The notes under the pieces were generated by a model that was not told where the DNA came from, did not search any database, and saw only the letters and a list, made by a program, of their open reading frames with translations. Shown one piece after another: positions 1 through 6,472 of a stretch of 10,114 bases of DNA. Origin of the DNA: Nitriliruptoraceae bacterium (GTDB lineage: Bacteria; Actinomycetota; Nitriliruptoria; Nitriliruptorales; Nitriliruptoraceae). The stretch is from assembly GCA_007125475.1 (NCBI GenBank), contig SLDB01000357.1:1-10114 (forward strand), read 5' to 3'. Made by a program: the position numbers and the translations under genes. Within the stretch, counting starts at the first letter, position 1. Every line of letters starts with the position of its first letter.

Positions 1-457
1 GCAGATCCTGGGCCGGGTCGAGTTGGAACGCAACGTCTCGACGATGCACCGGGCCGGGGCCGACGTGGTGTTCTCCTACGCCTCGATCGGGGCGATCGAT
101 GCCTGGAACGCGTTGCGGGAGGACTCCACCCTGCTGTTGGCCGACGGGCTGCTGGTGTTCCGCACCCGCACCCCTCAACGACTCGCCGGGCGCCGGCTGG
201 GCGACACCACGATCGCGGCCGACACTGGCGCCAGCGTGATCGGCGTCGTCGGCGACGACCGGCATCTGCGCCGGCTCACCGACGACGACCACCTCGAGGC
301 CACCGGTGAGCTCGTCCTCATCGGCGATGAGCACGCCGAGGAGCGGTTCTACGCCGCCTACGTCACCGCCCCGCTGCGTGGCCCGGCACGGCGGCTGATC
401 GACCGTCTCCGCCCGCGGCGGGGCTCACCGCTTGTCGGTGAGGCCGGCGGCCTGTGA
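1..457 (+). CDS. TrkA/RCK-domain potassium channel or transport protein, C-terminal part (5' end outside window)
   Basis: The open frame enters from the left edge (first full codon at base 2) and ends at TGA 455-457, so only about the last 151 residues are visible. The segment starting QILGRVELERNVSTMHRAGA followed by DVVFSYASIGA matches the end of a TrkA-N (RCK, NAD-binding) domain as found in two-TM potassium channel proteins. The next roughly 80 residues, around LLLADGLLVFRTRTPQRLAG and ASVIGVVGDD, look like a TrkA-C ligand-binding subdomain. A basic tail rich in Arg/Pro closes the protein. In this family the RCK domains sit in the cytoplasm and gate K+ flux in response to a bound ligand. 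The pore-forming or N-terminal part lies outside the window, so a soluble Trk subunit cannot be excluded. The TTG at 23 is not the real start, because the conserved frame continues upstream of it. The 3' end overlaps convergent nth by 33 bases. Confidence 0.8.
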   Translation, partial: QILGRVELERNVSTMHRAGADVVFSYASIGAIDAWNALREDSTLLLADGLLVFRTRTPQRLAGRRLGDTTIAADTGASVIGVVGDDRHLRRLTDDDHLEATGELVLIGDEHAEERFYAAYVTAPLRGPARRLIDRLRPRRGSPLVGEAGGL

Positions 458-1111
458 CGAGGGGCACAGCGCCTCGACCACGCACCCGTCGCAACGCGGT
501 GCACGCGCCAGGCACGTCCTGCGGCCGTGGTGGATGAAGCGGTCGGCGACCTCGAGCCAGCGCTCACGTGGGTACAGCCGCATCAGGTCACGCTCGATGG
601 CCTCGGGGGTGTGCTCGCGGGTGAGCCGCAGCCGGCGGGCGATCCGGGCGACGTGGGTGTCGACGACCACCCCCTCGTTCCGGCCGAAGCCGTTGGACAG
701 GACCACGTTCGCGGTCTTGCGCGCCACCCCGGGCAGCGCCGTGAGCTCCTCCATCGTCGCCGGGACCTCACCGCCGTGGCGCTCGAGGATCAACGCCGCA
801 CTGGCCTTGAGGTTCTTCGCCTTCTGCCGGAACAGCCCCAGCGAGCCGATGAGGGCCTCGATCTCCTCCAGCGGTGCGGCGGCGACCGCCTCGGGCCCGT
901 CGAGGGCGGCGAAGAGCTCGCGGGTGACCTCGTTCACCTTCACGTCGGTGGACTGGGCCGAGAGCATCGTGGCGGCCAGTAGCTCCCAGCGCGTGGTGAA
1001 CTGCAACGCGATCGTGGCGTCGGGGTACGCCTCGGCCAGCAGGTCGAGGATCACCGGTGCACGCAGCGTCTTGCCGCGCGACCGTGTCAGGCCCTGAGGG
1101 ATCGACGCCAC
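425..1111 (-). CDS. nth: Endonuclease III (DNA glycosylase/AP lyase)
   Basis: Base-excision-repair enzyme that removes oxidised pyrimidines and nicks at abasic sites. From GTG 1111 the protein is 228 residues, close to the usual 210-250. The helix-hairpin-helix LPGVARKTANVV lies at residues 126-137, with K132 as the expected Schiff-base lysine. The catalytic aspartate is D151 in VVVDTHVARI. The C-terminal iron-sulfur cluster signature C-X6-C-X2-C-X5-C is complete (C200, C207, C210, C216). The early LLAATMLSAQSTD motif (residues 44-56) is also typical. The frame is open far upstream, but that part overlaps glpX in another frame and has no family resemblance. GTG 1111, 5 bases after the glpX stop, gives a normal N-terminus. 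No clear Shine-Dalgarno precedes it, so the exact start is uncertain; an in-frame GTG lies 19 codons further in. Likely cotranscribed with glpX. Confidence 0.93.
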   Translation of the reverse strand: MASIPQGLTRSRGKTLRAPVILDLLAEAYPDATIALQFTTRWELLAATMLSAQSTDVKVNEVTRELFAALDGPEAVAAAPLEEIEALIGSLGLFRQKAKNLKASAALILERHGGEVPATMEELTALPGVARKTANVVLSNGFGRNEGVVVDTHVARIARRLRLTREHTPEAIERDLMRLYPRERWLEVADRFIHHGRRTCLARAPRCDGCVVEALCPSSQAAGLTDKR

Positions 1112-1116
1112 CGGGT

Positions 1117-2106
1117 TCAGAACTCGATCGAGGCGTAGCGGCGCAGCTTCTCGAGGCGGTGGCGGGCACGGATCGTGCGCACCGTCCCCGACTTGGAGCG
1201 CATCACCAGCGTCTCGGTGGTCGCCCCGCGGGCGTCGAGGGTCACCCCGTCCAACAGCTGACCGGGGGTGATCCCGGTGCAGGCGATGAAGCAGTCGTCG
1301 TCGGCGACGAGGTCGTCGGTGGTCAGGACCTGCTCGAGGTCGTAGCCGGCGTCGACGGCGAGCTGGCGTTCGGCGTCGCTGCGCGGCCACAGCCGACCCA
1401 GCATCTCGCCGCCGAGGGCCTTCACCGCGCAGGCGGTGACGACGCCTTCCGGGGTCCCGCCGATGCCGTAGAGGAGGTCGACGTGGGGACGGTCCTCCCA
1501 GGCGGCGAGGATCCCGGCGGCGACATCCCCGTCGGTGATCAGCTGCAACCGGCACCCGGCGTCACGGAACTGCCGCTTGGCGTCCTCGTGCCGGTCGCGG
1601 TCGAGCATCACCACGGTGAGTTCACCCACCGGCCGACCCGTCACCGCCGCGATCGCGGTGAGGTTGTCCTCGATCGACCGGTCGAGGTCGATCGAGCCGA
1701 CCGCTTCGGGGCCGACGACCATCTTCTCCATGTACACGCACGGCCCGGGGTTGAACATCGTCGCGTCCGGGGCACCGGCGATCACCGCCAGCGAGCCGGA
1801 GCGCCCCTCGGCCAGCAGGCGGGTGCCCTCGACCGGGTCGACGGCGATGTCGACCACCGGCCCCTCGCCGGTACCGACGTGCTCGCCGTTGAACAGCATC
1901 GGGGCCTCGTCCTTCTCCCCCTCCCCGATCACGACCGTGCCGTCGATCTCGACGGTGTCGAGCATCTTGCGCATCGCGTCGACGGCGGCCTGGTCCCCGG
2001 ACTCCTTGTCGCCGCGGCCCTGCCACTTCGCCGCCGCCATCGCGGCCGACTCGGTGACGCGGACGAACTCGATCGCGAGGTTGCGGTCCGGCTCCTCGGG
2101 GTTCAC
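1117..2106 (-). CDS. glpX: Class II fructose-1,6-bisphosphatase
   Basis: Cytoplasmic gluconeogenic phosphatase converting fructose 1,6-bisphosphate to fructose 6-phosphate; in some bacteria GlpX also acts on sedoheptulose 1,7-bisphosphate. The protein has 329 residues, the normal size, and aligns by eye with E. coli GlpX throughout. Metal and substrate motifs are intact: D38 in the GRGDKESGDQAAV segment, GEGEKDEAPML (61-71), DPVEGT (90-95, with T95 matching the catalytic Thr90 of E. coli), TDGD (191-194), YGIGGTPEG (213-221) and TGIT (277-280). The start is GTG 2106, preceded by an AGAGG ribosome binding site 7 bases upstream; the N-terminus NLAIEFVRVTESAAMAAAKW fits the family. In many actinomycetes GlpX is the main or only FBPase, so it is probably needed for growth on gluconeogenic substrates. 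It heads a probable glpX-nth transcript; the two functions are unrelated. Confidence 0.96.
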   Translation of the reverse strand: MNPEEPDRNLAIEFVRVTESAAMAAAKWQGRGDKESGDQAAVDAMRKMLDTVEIDGTVVIGEGEKDEAPMLFNGEHVGTGEGPVVDIAVDPVEGTRLLAEGRSGSLAVIAGAPDATMFNPGPCVYMEKMVVGPEAVGSIDLDRSIEDNLTAIAAVTGRPVGELTVVMLDRDRHEDAKRQFRDAGCRLQLITDGDVAAGILAAWEDRPHVDLLYGIGGTPEGVVTACAVKALGGEMLGRLWPRSDAERQLAVDAGYDLEQVLTTDDLVADDDCFIACTGITPGQLLDGVTLDARGATTETLVMRSKSGTVRTIRARHRLEKLRRYASIEF

Positions 2107-2142
2107 GTGGCTGCCTCTCGCTGGCGCGGGCGATGTCCACCG

Positions 2143-2148
2143 AGCCTA
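2143..2148 (-). promoter_or_regulatory. Candidate -10 element for glpX(-nth)
   Basis: The minus strand reads TAGGCT here, a good actinobacterial TAnnnT -10 hexamer. It would start transcription near 2136, about 30 bases before the glpX GTG, leaving room for the AGAGG ribosome binding site. No convincing -35 hexamer is visible 16-18 bases upstream, where the sequence is pure G+C. The same hexamer occurs upstream of greA. Confidence 0.5.
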
Positions 2149-2177
2149 GCCTCCGCCCGCGCGGCGGCCCGGGGGAA

Positions 2178-2191
2178 CGCCGGCCCCGGCG
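2178..2191. terminator. GC-rich inverted repeat after the lipid operon (terminator-like, no U tract)
   Basis: CGCCGG and CCGGCG form a perfect 6-bp stem around a 2-base loop, 7 bases past the stop codon of the cyclopropane-synthase-like gene. On the minus strand it is followed by TTCCCCC rather than a run of T. Hairpins without a U tract are common at actinobacterial gene ends, but in sequence this G+C-rich a 6-bp stem can arise by chance. Confidence 0.3.
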
Positions 2192-2198
2192 GCGCCGC

Positions 2199-3458
2199 TC
2201 AGTCGCCGGCGTAGGGTCCGCGGCCCAATGTGGGGTTGCCGGGACGGGTCAGGGTGAGCTGCAGGTCGTTCACCCACCGGGCACGGAACGCCGCCTCGCA
2301 GTAGGCGAGGTAGAACTCCCACAACCGCACGAAGGCGTCGTCGAACCCCAGGGCGCGGACCTCGTCGGCGTTGGCGAGGAACCGCCCCCGCCAGCGGCGC
2401 AGCGTCTCGGCGTAGTGCGGGGCGATGTTCTCGACGTCCTCGACCACCAGCTGTGAGCCGCGCCGCATCGCCCGGGTCATCGCCTCCAACGACGGCAGGT
2501 GCCCGCCCGGGAAGACGTGCCGCTGGATGAAGTCCGGACGGAGCCGGTAGTTGGTGTAGCGCTGCTCGGGGATCGTGATCACCTGCAGCGCCGCCAGGCC
2601 GTCGTCGGCCAGCAGGCGGTCGACGGCGGCGAAGAACGTCGGCAGGTAGCGGTGGCCGACGGCCTCGAGCATCTCGATCGAGACGATGCGGTCGTAGCTC
2701 CCGGCGACGTCGCGGTAGTCGATGACGACGATCTCGACGCGGTCGTCGAGGCCGCGACGACGCATCCGGTCCCGGGCGTAGTCGGCCTGTTCGGTCGAGA
2801 GCGTGACCCCGGTGACGCGGCAGCCGAGCTCACCGGCGGCGTACTCGGCGAAGCCTCCCCAGCCGCACCCGATCTCCAGGACGTGGTCGTCGGCCCCGAT
2901 CCGGGCCCGCGAGGCCAGGCGCCGGTACTTCTCCCGCTGCGCCTCGGCCAGCGTCGCCTCGGGGCTCGGGAACACCGCCGAGGAGTACGTCATCGTCTCG
3001 TCGAGGAAGCGTTCGTACAGCGCGTTCGACAGGTCGTAGTGGGCGGCGATGTTCCGGGTCGCCTGGCCTCGCCGGTTGCCACGCACCGCGTGCAGGGCGC
3101 GGTCGCCGATCACCTGGGCGAACGCCCCGACGCTCACCGGTCGCAGGACGTCGCGGTTCGCGATGAGGACACGCAGCAGCGTCACCAGGTCCGGACACGA
3201 CCACTGGCCGTCCACGTACGACTCACCGAGCCCGACCGAGGCGCCGTGCAGCAGCCGGGGGAAGAACTCCCAGTCGTGCACGGTGAGCTCGGCGTCGAGC
3301 TCGGCGTCGAGGGGGCCGAAGCGCCGGCTGCGCCCGTCGGGCAGGTGCAGCGTCACGGCACCCTCGGCGATCCGGGAGAACACCTCGCCGATCGTGGCAA
3401 GCGACCGACGCTGCGACGCCGTCGGCGCCGTGGCACCGGTGGGGTGCGGCCGGCTCAC
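2199..3458 (-). CDS. Cyclopropane-fatty-acyl-phospholipid synthase family methyltransferase (UfaA1-like)
   Basis: SAM-dependent enzyme that adds a methylene or methyl group to the double bond of unsaturated acyl chains in phospholipids. The protein has 419 residues. An N-terminal non-catalytic region of about 125 residues is followed by HYDLSNALYERFLDETMTYS (140-159), SAM-binding motif I VLEIGCGWGG (193-202), IEMLEAVGHRY (261-271) and FIQRHVFPGGHLPS (310-323), all hallmarks of the CFA synthase family. GTG 3458 is chosen because it overlaps the stop of the upstream gene as GTGA; the frame is open further upstream, but only as a shadow of that gene. It is the third gene of an operon with a flavoprotein and DUF1365, the order seen in M. 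tuberculosis Rv0449c-Rv0448c-Rv0447c, where UfaA1 has been reported to make tuberculostearic (10-methylstearic) acid. Whether this enzyme yields a cyclopropane or a methyl/methylene branch cannot be read from the sequence. Confidence 0.92.
   Translation of the reverse strand: MSRPHPTGATAPTASQRRSLATIGEVFSRIAEGAVTLHLPDGRSRRFGPLDAELDAELTVHDWEFFPRLLHGASVGLGESYVDGQWSCPDLVTLLRVLIANRDVLRPVSVGAFAQVIGDRALHAVRGNRRGQATRNIAAHYDLSNALYERFLDETMTYSSAVFPSPEATLAEAQREKYRRLASRARIGADDHVLEIGCGWGGFAEYAAGELGCRVTGVTLSTEQADYARDRMRRRGLDDRVEIVVIDYRDVAGSYDRIVSIEMLEAVGHRYLPTFFAAVDRLLADDGLAALQVITIPEQRYTNYRLRPDFIQRHVFPGGHLPSLEAMTRAMRRGSQLVVEDVENIAPHYAETLRRWRGRFLANADEVRALGFDDAFVRLWEFYLAYCEAAFRARWVNDLQLTLTRPGNPTLGRGPYAGD
3285..3308. 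repeat. Perfect tandem 12-bp duplication inside the CFA-synthase-like gene
   Basis: GAGCTCGGCGTC occurs twice in direct succession. On the coding (minus) strand this gives the residue repeat DAELDAEL at positions 51-58, in the poorly conserved N-terminal region. The duplication is in frame, so it adds four residues without breaking the gene. Confidence 0.85.
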
Positions 3459-4255
3459 ACCGTGATCCGGTCGTCGTCGGCGGCGACGTCGCGGAACCCG
3501 CTGTCGGGCGGCTGGGGTCGGCGGTGGAACGGGGTGCGGCGCCGCAGCAGCCGCAGCGCCTCGAGGTGGATGCGGGTGATCACCCGCCAGGTCAGCAGCG
3601 GGTGGGTGGCGTTCACCCACCACAGGCGCCGGGTGGTGAACGGGGTGATCCGACCGGTCTGGGTGGCGTCGAACACCACCCCGTCGGCGTCGTGCACCGC
3701 GACGTGCGCGGTGACCTGCGACTGGCCGAGCGCGAACGCGAAGCGGTACTCGAGGCCGTCGATGGGGAGGAACGGCGAGACGTGGAACACCTTCTGAGCC
3801 CGCGCGGTGGCCCGCCCGTCCCGCGGCTGGTCGAGGTCGTCGAGGAGGTAGGCGTGGGCGTCACCGAAGGTGTTGTGGACCTCGGCGACGACGAACGCCA
3901 GCCGGCCGTCAGCGTGGTGGCAGAACCACCACGTCACCGGGTCGAAGACGTAGCCCAGCACGCGGAGGCTGGTGAGGACGCGGATCGGCCCGTCGGGGAG
4001 GGTGAGGCCCCGGTCCCCGAGCCAGGCGGCGAGCTTGTCGCGCACCGGGGCGTCGGCGGCGCCGAGGTGGTCGGTGTCCCGGAAGCCGAACACCGCCGGT
4101 CGGTTCACCCCGAACCCGCCGACGCCGGCGTCGAGGTCGTCGAGCTCGGCGAGGTCGATGAGGGCGTGGTAGGTGCGCAACGTGAACGCGCGGCGGGTCG
4201 GCCGGTACCGCCGGTGGCGGACCGTGCCCACGACCAGGGACGACGACGCGGTCAC
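3455..4255 (-). CDS. DUF1365 family protein
   Basis: A 266-residue protein of a family of unknown biochemical function, typically encoded between a flavin oxidoreductase and a CFA-type methyltransferase. Family marks are visible in order: the N-terminal VGTVRHRRYRPTRRAFTLRT (9-28), DLAEL (34-38), LTSLRVLGYVFDPVTWWFCH (94-113), VVAEVHNTFGDAHAYLL (122-138) and KVFHVSPFLP (155-164). There is no signal peptide or obvious membrane segment. The start is GTG 4255, overlapping the preceding gene's TGA as GTGA; the end overlaps the next gene's GTG the same way, so translation of all three is probably coupled. An alternative GTG lies three codons upstream at 4264. From context it very probably takes part in the same fatty-acyl modification, perhaps as an accessory or substrate-handling factor; that role is inference. 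Confidence 0.9.
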   Translation of the reverse strand: MTASSSLVVGTVRHRRYRPTRRAFTLRTYHALIDLAELDDLDAGVGGFGVNRPAVFGFRDTDHLGAADAPVRDKLAAWLGDRGLTLPDGPIRVLTSLRVLGYVFDPVTWWFCHHADGRLAFVVAEVHNTFGDAHAYLLDDLDQPRDGRATARAQKVFHVSPFLPIDGLEYRFAFALGQSQVTAHVAVHDADGVVFDATQTGRITPFTTRRLWWVNATHPLLTWRVITRIHLEALRLLRRRTPFHRRPQPPDSGFRDVAADDDRITV

Positions 4256-5508
4256 CGTGGCCACCTCACGCCGAGGTCGGCGGCGGCCCGCACCGCCGAC
4301 CACACCCCGTCCTCGTGGAACCCGTACCGCTGGTAGGCACCGGCGAAGAACGTCCGGGCGCCGTTCAACCCCCCGAGCCCGGGGTGGGTCGCGACGCTCT
4401 CGGGGGTGTAGGTCGGGTGGGTGTAGGTCATGCGCCGCAGCACCTTGGCCTGGTCGGGTTGCCGGGAGGGGTTGAGGGTCACCACGTACTCTCGCTCCTC
4501 GCGCAGGGATTGCAACCGGTTCATGTGGTAGCTCAGCCCGGCGCGTTCGGTGGGGCGCCGGCAGTCGTCGAGGTGGTAGTTCCACGACGCCCACGCCCGG
4601 CCCCGCCGGGGCAGCATCGTGGTGTCGGTGTGCAGCACCGCCTCGTTGGTCGAGTAGTCCCACGCGCCGAGGAGCTCCTTCTCGTCCGGTGACGGGTCGG
4701 CGAGCAGCGCCAGCGCCTCGTCGGCGTGGGTGGCGACGACGACGGCGTCGAACGTCGCCGTCGTGCCGTCGGTGAGCCGGACCTCGACGGCGTCGGGGTG
4801 CCGGTGCACCGCGACGACCCCGACCCCGCGGTGGATGCGGTCGGCGTAGGGCGCGGTCAACGGGGCGAGGTACGACGAGCTCCCGCCGCGCACCGCCCGC
4901 CAGGGGTGGTGGGTGGTGACCCCCAGCAGACCGTGGTTCGCGAAGAACCGCAGGAGCGTCACCATCGGGAACGCGTCCACCGCGCCGGTCCCGCTGGACC
5001 AGATCGCCGCCGCCATCGGACGCAGGTAGTGGTCGGCGAAGCCGTGGCCGAAGCGGTGCTCGCGGAGGAACCCGCCGAGGGTGACCGGCCCGGAGGGCGG
5101 GTCGGCCAGCAGCCGACGGGCCAGCCGGTGGAAGCGCGGGATCTCGGCGAGCATCCGCAGGTGCGCCGGCGCCACCGCCCGGCGCGGGTCGGCGAACACC
5201 CCGGCGGCGTTCCCGGCGTACTCGAGGTCGCAGCGCTCGCACCGCAACGACCAGGACATGTCCGACGGCGAGGTGGCGACGCCGAGTTCGTCGAGGAGGC
5301 GGGTGAACAACGGGTAGGTGGCCTCGTTGTAGGTGATGAACCCGGTGTCGACCCCGACCGTCGATCCGTCCGGCCGCGGCACGTCCACGGTGTGGGTGTG
5401 GCCGCCGGTGCGGGGTTCGCGTTCGACGACGTGGACCTCGTGACGCCGGGCGAGGAGCCACGCGGCGGTGAGGCCCGATACCCCGCTGCCGATCACGACG
5501 ATGCGCAC
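4252..5508 (-). CDS. FAD-dependent oxidoreductase, amine-oxidase fold (Rv0449c-like)
   Basis: A 418-residue flavoprotein. The N-terminal Rossmann motif MRIVVIGSGVSGLTAAWLLA contains GxGxxG at residues 7-12, an acidic residue at the end of the second strand (E30) and RTGGHTHTV (33-41) of the amine-oxidase/desaturase type. The C-terminal FAD-contacting segment FFAGAYQRYGFHEDG is near residue 388. The middle contains AWASWNYHL and GLSYHMNRLQSL, typical of flavoproteins encoded with DUF1365. GTG 5508 has a strong ribosome binding site, GGAGGG, 5 bases upstream. It is the first gene of the lipid operon. Substrates in this subfamily are probably lipid acyl chains (reduction or desaturation linked to the methyltransferase), not amines; that is inferred from context, as related flavin enzymes work with CFA-type methyltransferases in making 10-methyl fatty acids. 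It is soluble apart from possible peripheral membrane contact. Confidence 0.9.
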   Translation of the reverse strand: MRIVVIGSGVSGLTAAWLLARRHEVHVVEREPRTGGHTHTVDVPRPDGSTVGVDTGFITYNEATYPLFTRLLDELGVATSPSDMSWSLRCERCDLEYAGNAAGVFADPRRAVAPAHLRMLAEIPRFHRLARRLLADPPSGPVTLGGFLREHRFGHGFADHYLRPMAAAIWSSGTGAVDAFPMVTLLRFFANHGLLGVTTHHPWRAVRGGSSSYLAPLTAPYADRIHRGVGVVAVHRHPDAVEVRLTDGTTATFDAVVVATHADEALALLADPSPDEKELLGAWDYSTNEAVLHTDTTMLPRRGRAWASWNYHLDDCRRPTERAGLSYHMNRLQSLREEREYVVTLNPSRQPDQAKVLRRMTYTHPTYTPESVATHPGLGGLNGARTFFAGAYQRYGFHEDGVWSAVRAAADLGVRWPR

Positions 5509-5560
5509 CGCTGCCCTCCGAAGGTCCCGTCACCGGGCGCTCGCCCATCGACCGCCCACA

Positions 5561-5582
5561 CCGACCCGCGGATACGGGTCGG
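5561..5582. repeat. Perfect 8-6-8 inverted repeat between divergent genes (operator or hairpin candidate)
   Basis: CCGACCCG (5561-5568) and CGGGTCGG (5575-5582) are exact reverse complements around the 6-base centre CGGATA. It lies in the 136-base gap between the flavoprotein start (5508, -) and the SirB1-like start (5645, +), 52 bases from the former and 62 from the latter. Its arm and spacer geometry equals that of the TetR palindrome at 7627-7648, but the arm sequence differs. It could be an operator for the lipid operon or a hairpin in its mRNA leader. No regulator gene is adjacent. Confidence 0.45.
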
Positions 5583-5631
5583 CCCGGGGTTCGGCACCGG
5601 GGGGGCGTGCGGCTTGGTCCGCGGCGGCGAG

Positions 5632-5637
5632 TACCGT
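5632..5637 (+). promoter_or_regulatory. Candidate -10 for a leaderless SirB1-like transcript
   Basis: TACCGT fits the TAnnnT pattern and lies exactly 7 bases before the ATG at 5645, the spacing typical of actinobacterial leaderless mRNAs where the transcript begins at the start codon. No Shine-Dalgarno is present before this ATG, which agrees with leaderless translation. No good -35 was found at the usual spacing. Confidence 0.4.
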
Positions 5638-5644
5638 CACCGCC

Positions 5645-6472
5645 ATGAGTCGCCGATCCCGTGAACGCCTCGCCGACCTTCTACGTCGCAACGACGCCGA
5701 CCCGGCCGAGGCGGTGCTGCTGTGCGAGGCGGAGGCCCACCCGGGCCTCGACGTCGACGCGGTGCTACTCCGCGTCGATGCGCTGGCCGACACGGTGCGC
5801 ACCCGCGGGGGCGATCCGCGCCCCGCCCCGGGCACGGCCGCCGGGACACTGGCCGCGGTGCTCGCCACCGACCACGACTTCCGCGGTGCCGATGCAACGA
5901 GGTACCACGCCCCCGAGAGCGCGCTGCTCACCGGTGTCCTGGACTCCCGCCGCGGGTTGCCGGTGACGTTGTCGGCGCTGTACGTCGCGGTGGCCCGCCG
6001 GCTGGGGGTTCCGGCGTTCCCGATCCACCTACCGGGCCACGTCGTCGTCGGCGTCGCCGATGCCCGCCGGCCGGTCGTCCTCGACCCGTTCCACGGCGGC
6101 GAGGTCCTCGACGAGGCGGGGCTGACCCGGCTCGTCGACCGCGTCAGCGGAGGTCAGGCCGCGTTCCACCGCGCGATGCTGCGACCGGTGCCCACCGTCG
6201 ACCTGGTCCGCCGGCTGCTGCACAACCTCACCCGGGCCTACCACCTCGCCGAGCGCCCCTTCGACGCGGTGTGGACGGTCGAGCTGAAGCTGCTGCTGCC
6301 CAACCGCACCCCCGACGACCACCGCGTCCACGGCGACGTGCTGTGGCGGGCCGGTCGCTTCGACGCCGCGGCCCGTGCCTACGAGGCCTACCTCGCCGCG
6401 ACCGACGCCTCCGCACCGCACCGCGAACAGGTCCGCCGCTCGGCGGTGCGGGCGCAGGCGCGGCTGAACTGA
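5645..6472 (+). CDS. SirB1-family transglutaminase-like protein with C-terminal TPR-like region
   Basis: A 275-residue protein. Residues 91-137 carry the SirB1 signature: ESALLTGVLDSRRGLPVTLS, then ALYVAVARRLGVPAFPIHLP and GHVVV; LDPFHGG follows at 146-152. The C-terminal part, about 225-253 (HRVHGDVLWRAGRFDAAARA), reads as one or two TPR-like helices, as is usual in this family. The only cysteine is C27, outside the core, so the catalytic Cys of true transglutaminases is absent; the protein is more likely a protein-interaction factor than an enzyme. Its function is unknown in most bacteria. ATG 5645 is chosen because sequence upstream has no family resemblance and a TACCGT -10 sits 7 bases before it. 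It is divergent from the lipid operon, with no evident functional link. Its 3' half is overlapped on the other strand by the read-through tail of the MFS gene. Confidence 0.85.
   Translation: MSRRSRERLADLLRRNDADPAEAVLLCEAEAHPGLDVDAVLLRVDALADTVRTRGGDPRPAPGTAAGTLAAVLATDHDFRGADATRYHAPESALLTGVLDSRRGLPVTLSALYVAVARRLGVPAFPIHLPGHVVVGVADARRPVVLDPFHGGEVLDEAGLTRLVDRVSGGQAAFHRAMLRPVPTVDLVRRLLHNLTRAYHLAERPFDAVWTVELKLLLPNRTPDDHRVHGDVLWRAGRFDAAARAYEAYLAATDASAPHREQVRRSAVRAQARLN

Noticed and set aside
1112..1555. N-terminal extension of endonuclease III
   Set aside because: It lies inside glpX in another frame, is Arg/Pro-rich and would make the protein far longer than the family.
1057..2214. 385-codon plus-strand open frame opposite glpX
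   Set aside because: Antisense shadow of a well-supported gene; Arg/Gly/His-rich with no domain and no ribosome binding site noticed.
4256..5548. Open minus-strand frame continuing upstream of the DUF1365 protein, as if a 697-residue fusion
   Set aside because: The upstream part is an alternative frame of the flavoprotein gene: Arg/Pro/Gly-rich with no family resemblance, while the flavoprotein frame has clear FAD motifs.
5572..5593. ECF-sigma-like promoter for the lipid operon (CGAACC and CGTAT on the minus strand)
   Set aside because: The spacer is only 11 bases, against the usual 16-17 for such promoters, so the elements cannot work together. No SigK-type CCATCC/CCGAAT pair was seen either.
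5583..5620. TTGGTC (5614-5619) as -35 for the SirB1-like gene
   Set aside because: It is only 12 bases from the TACCGT -10, too close for a standard promoter.
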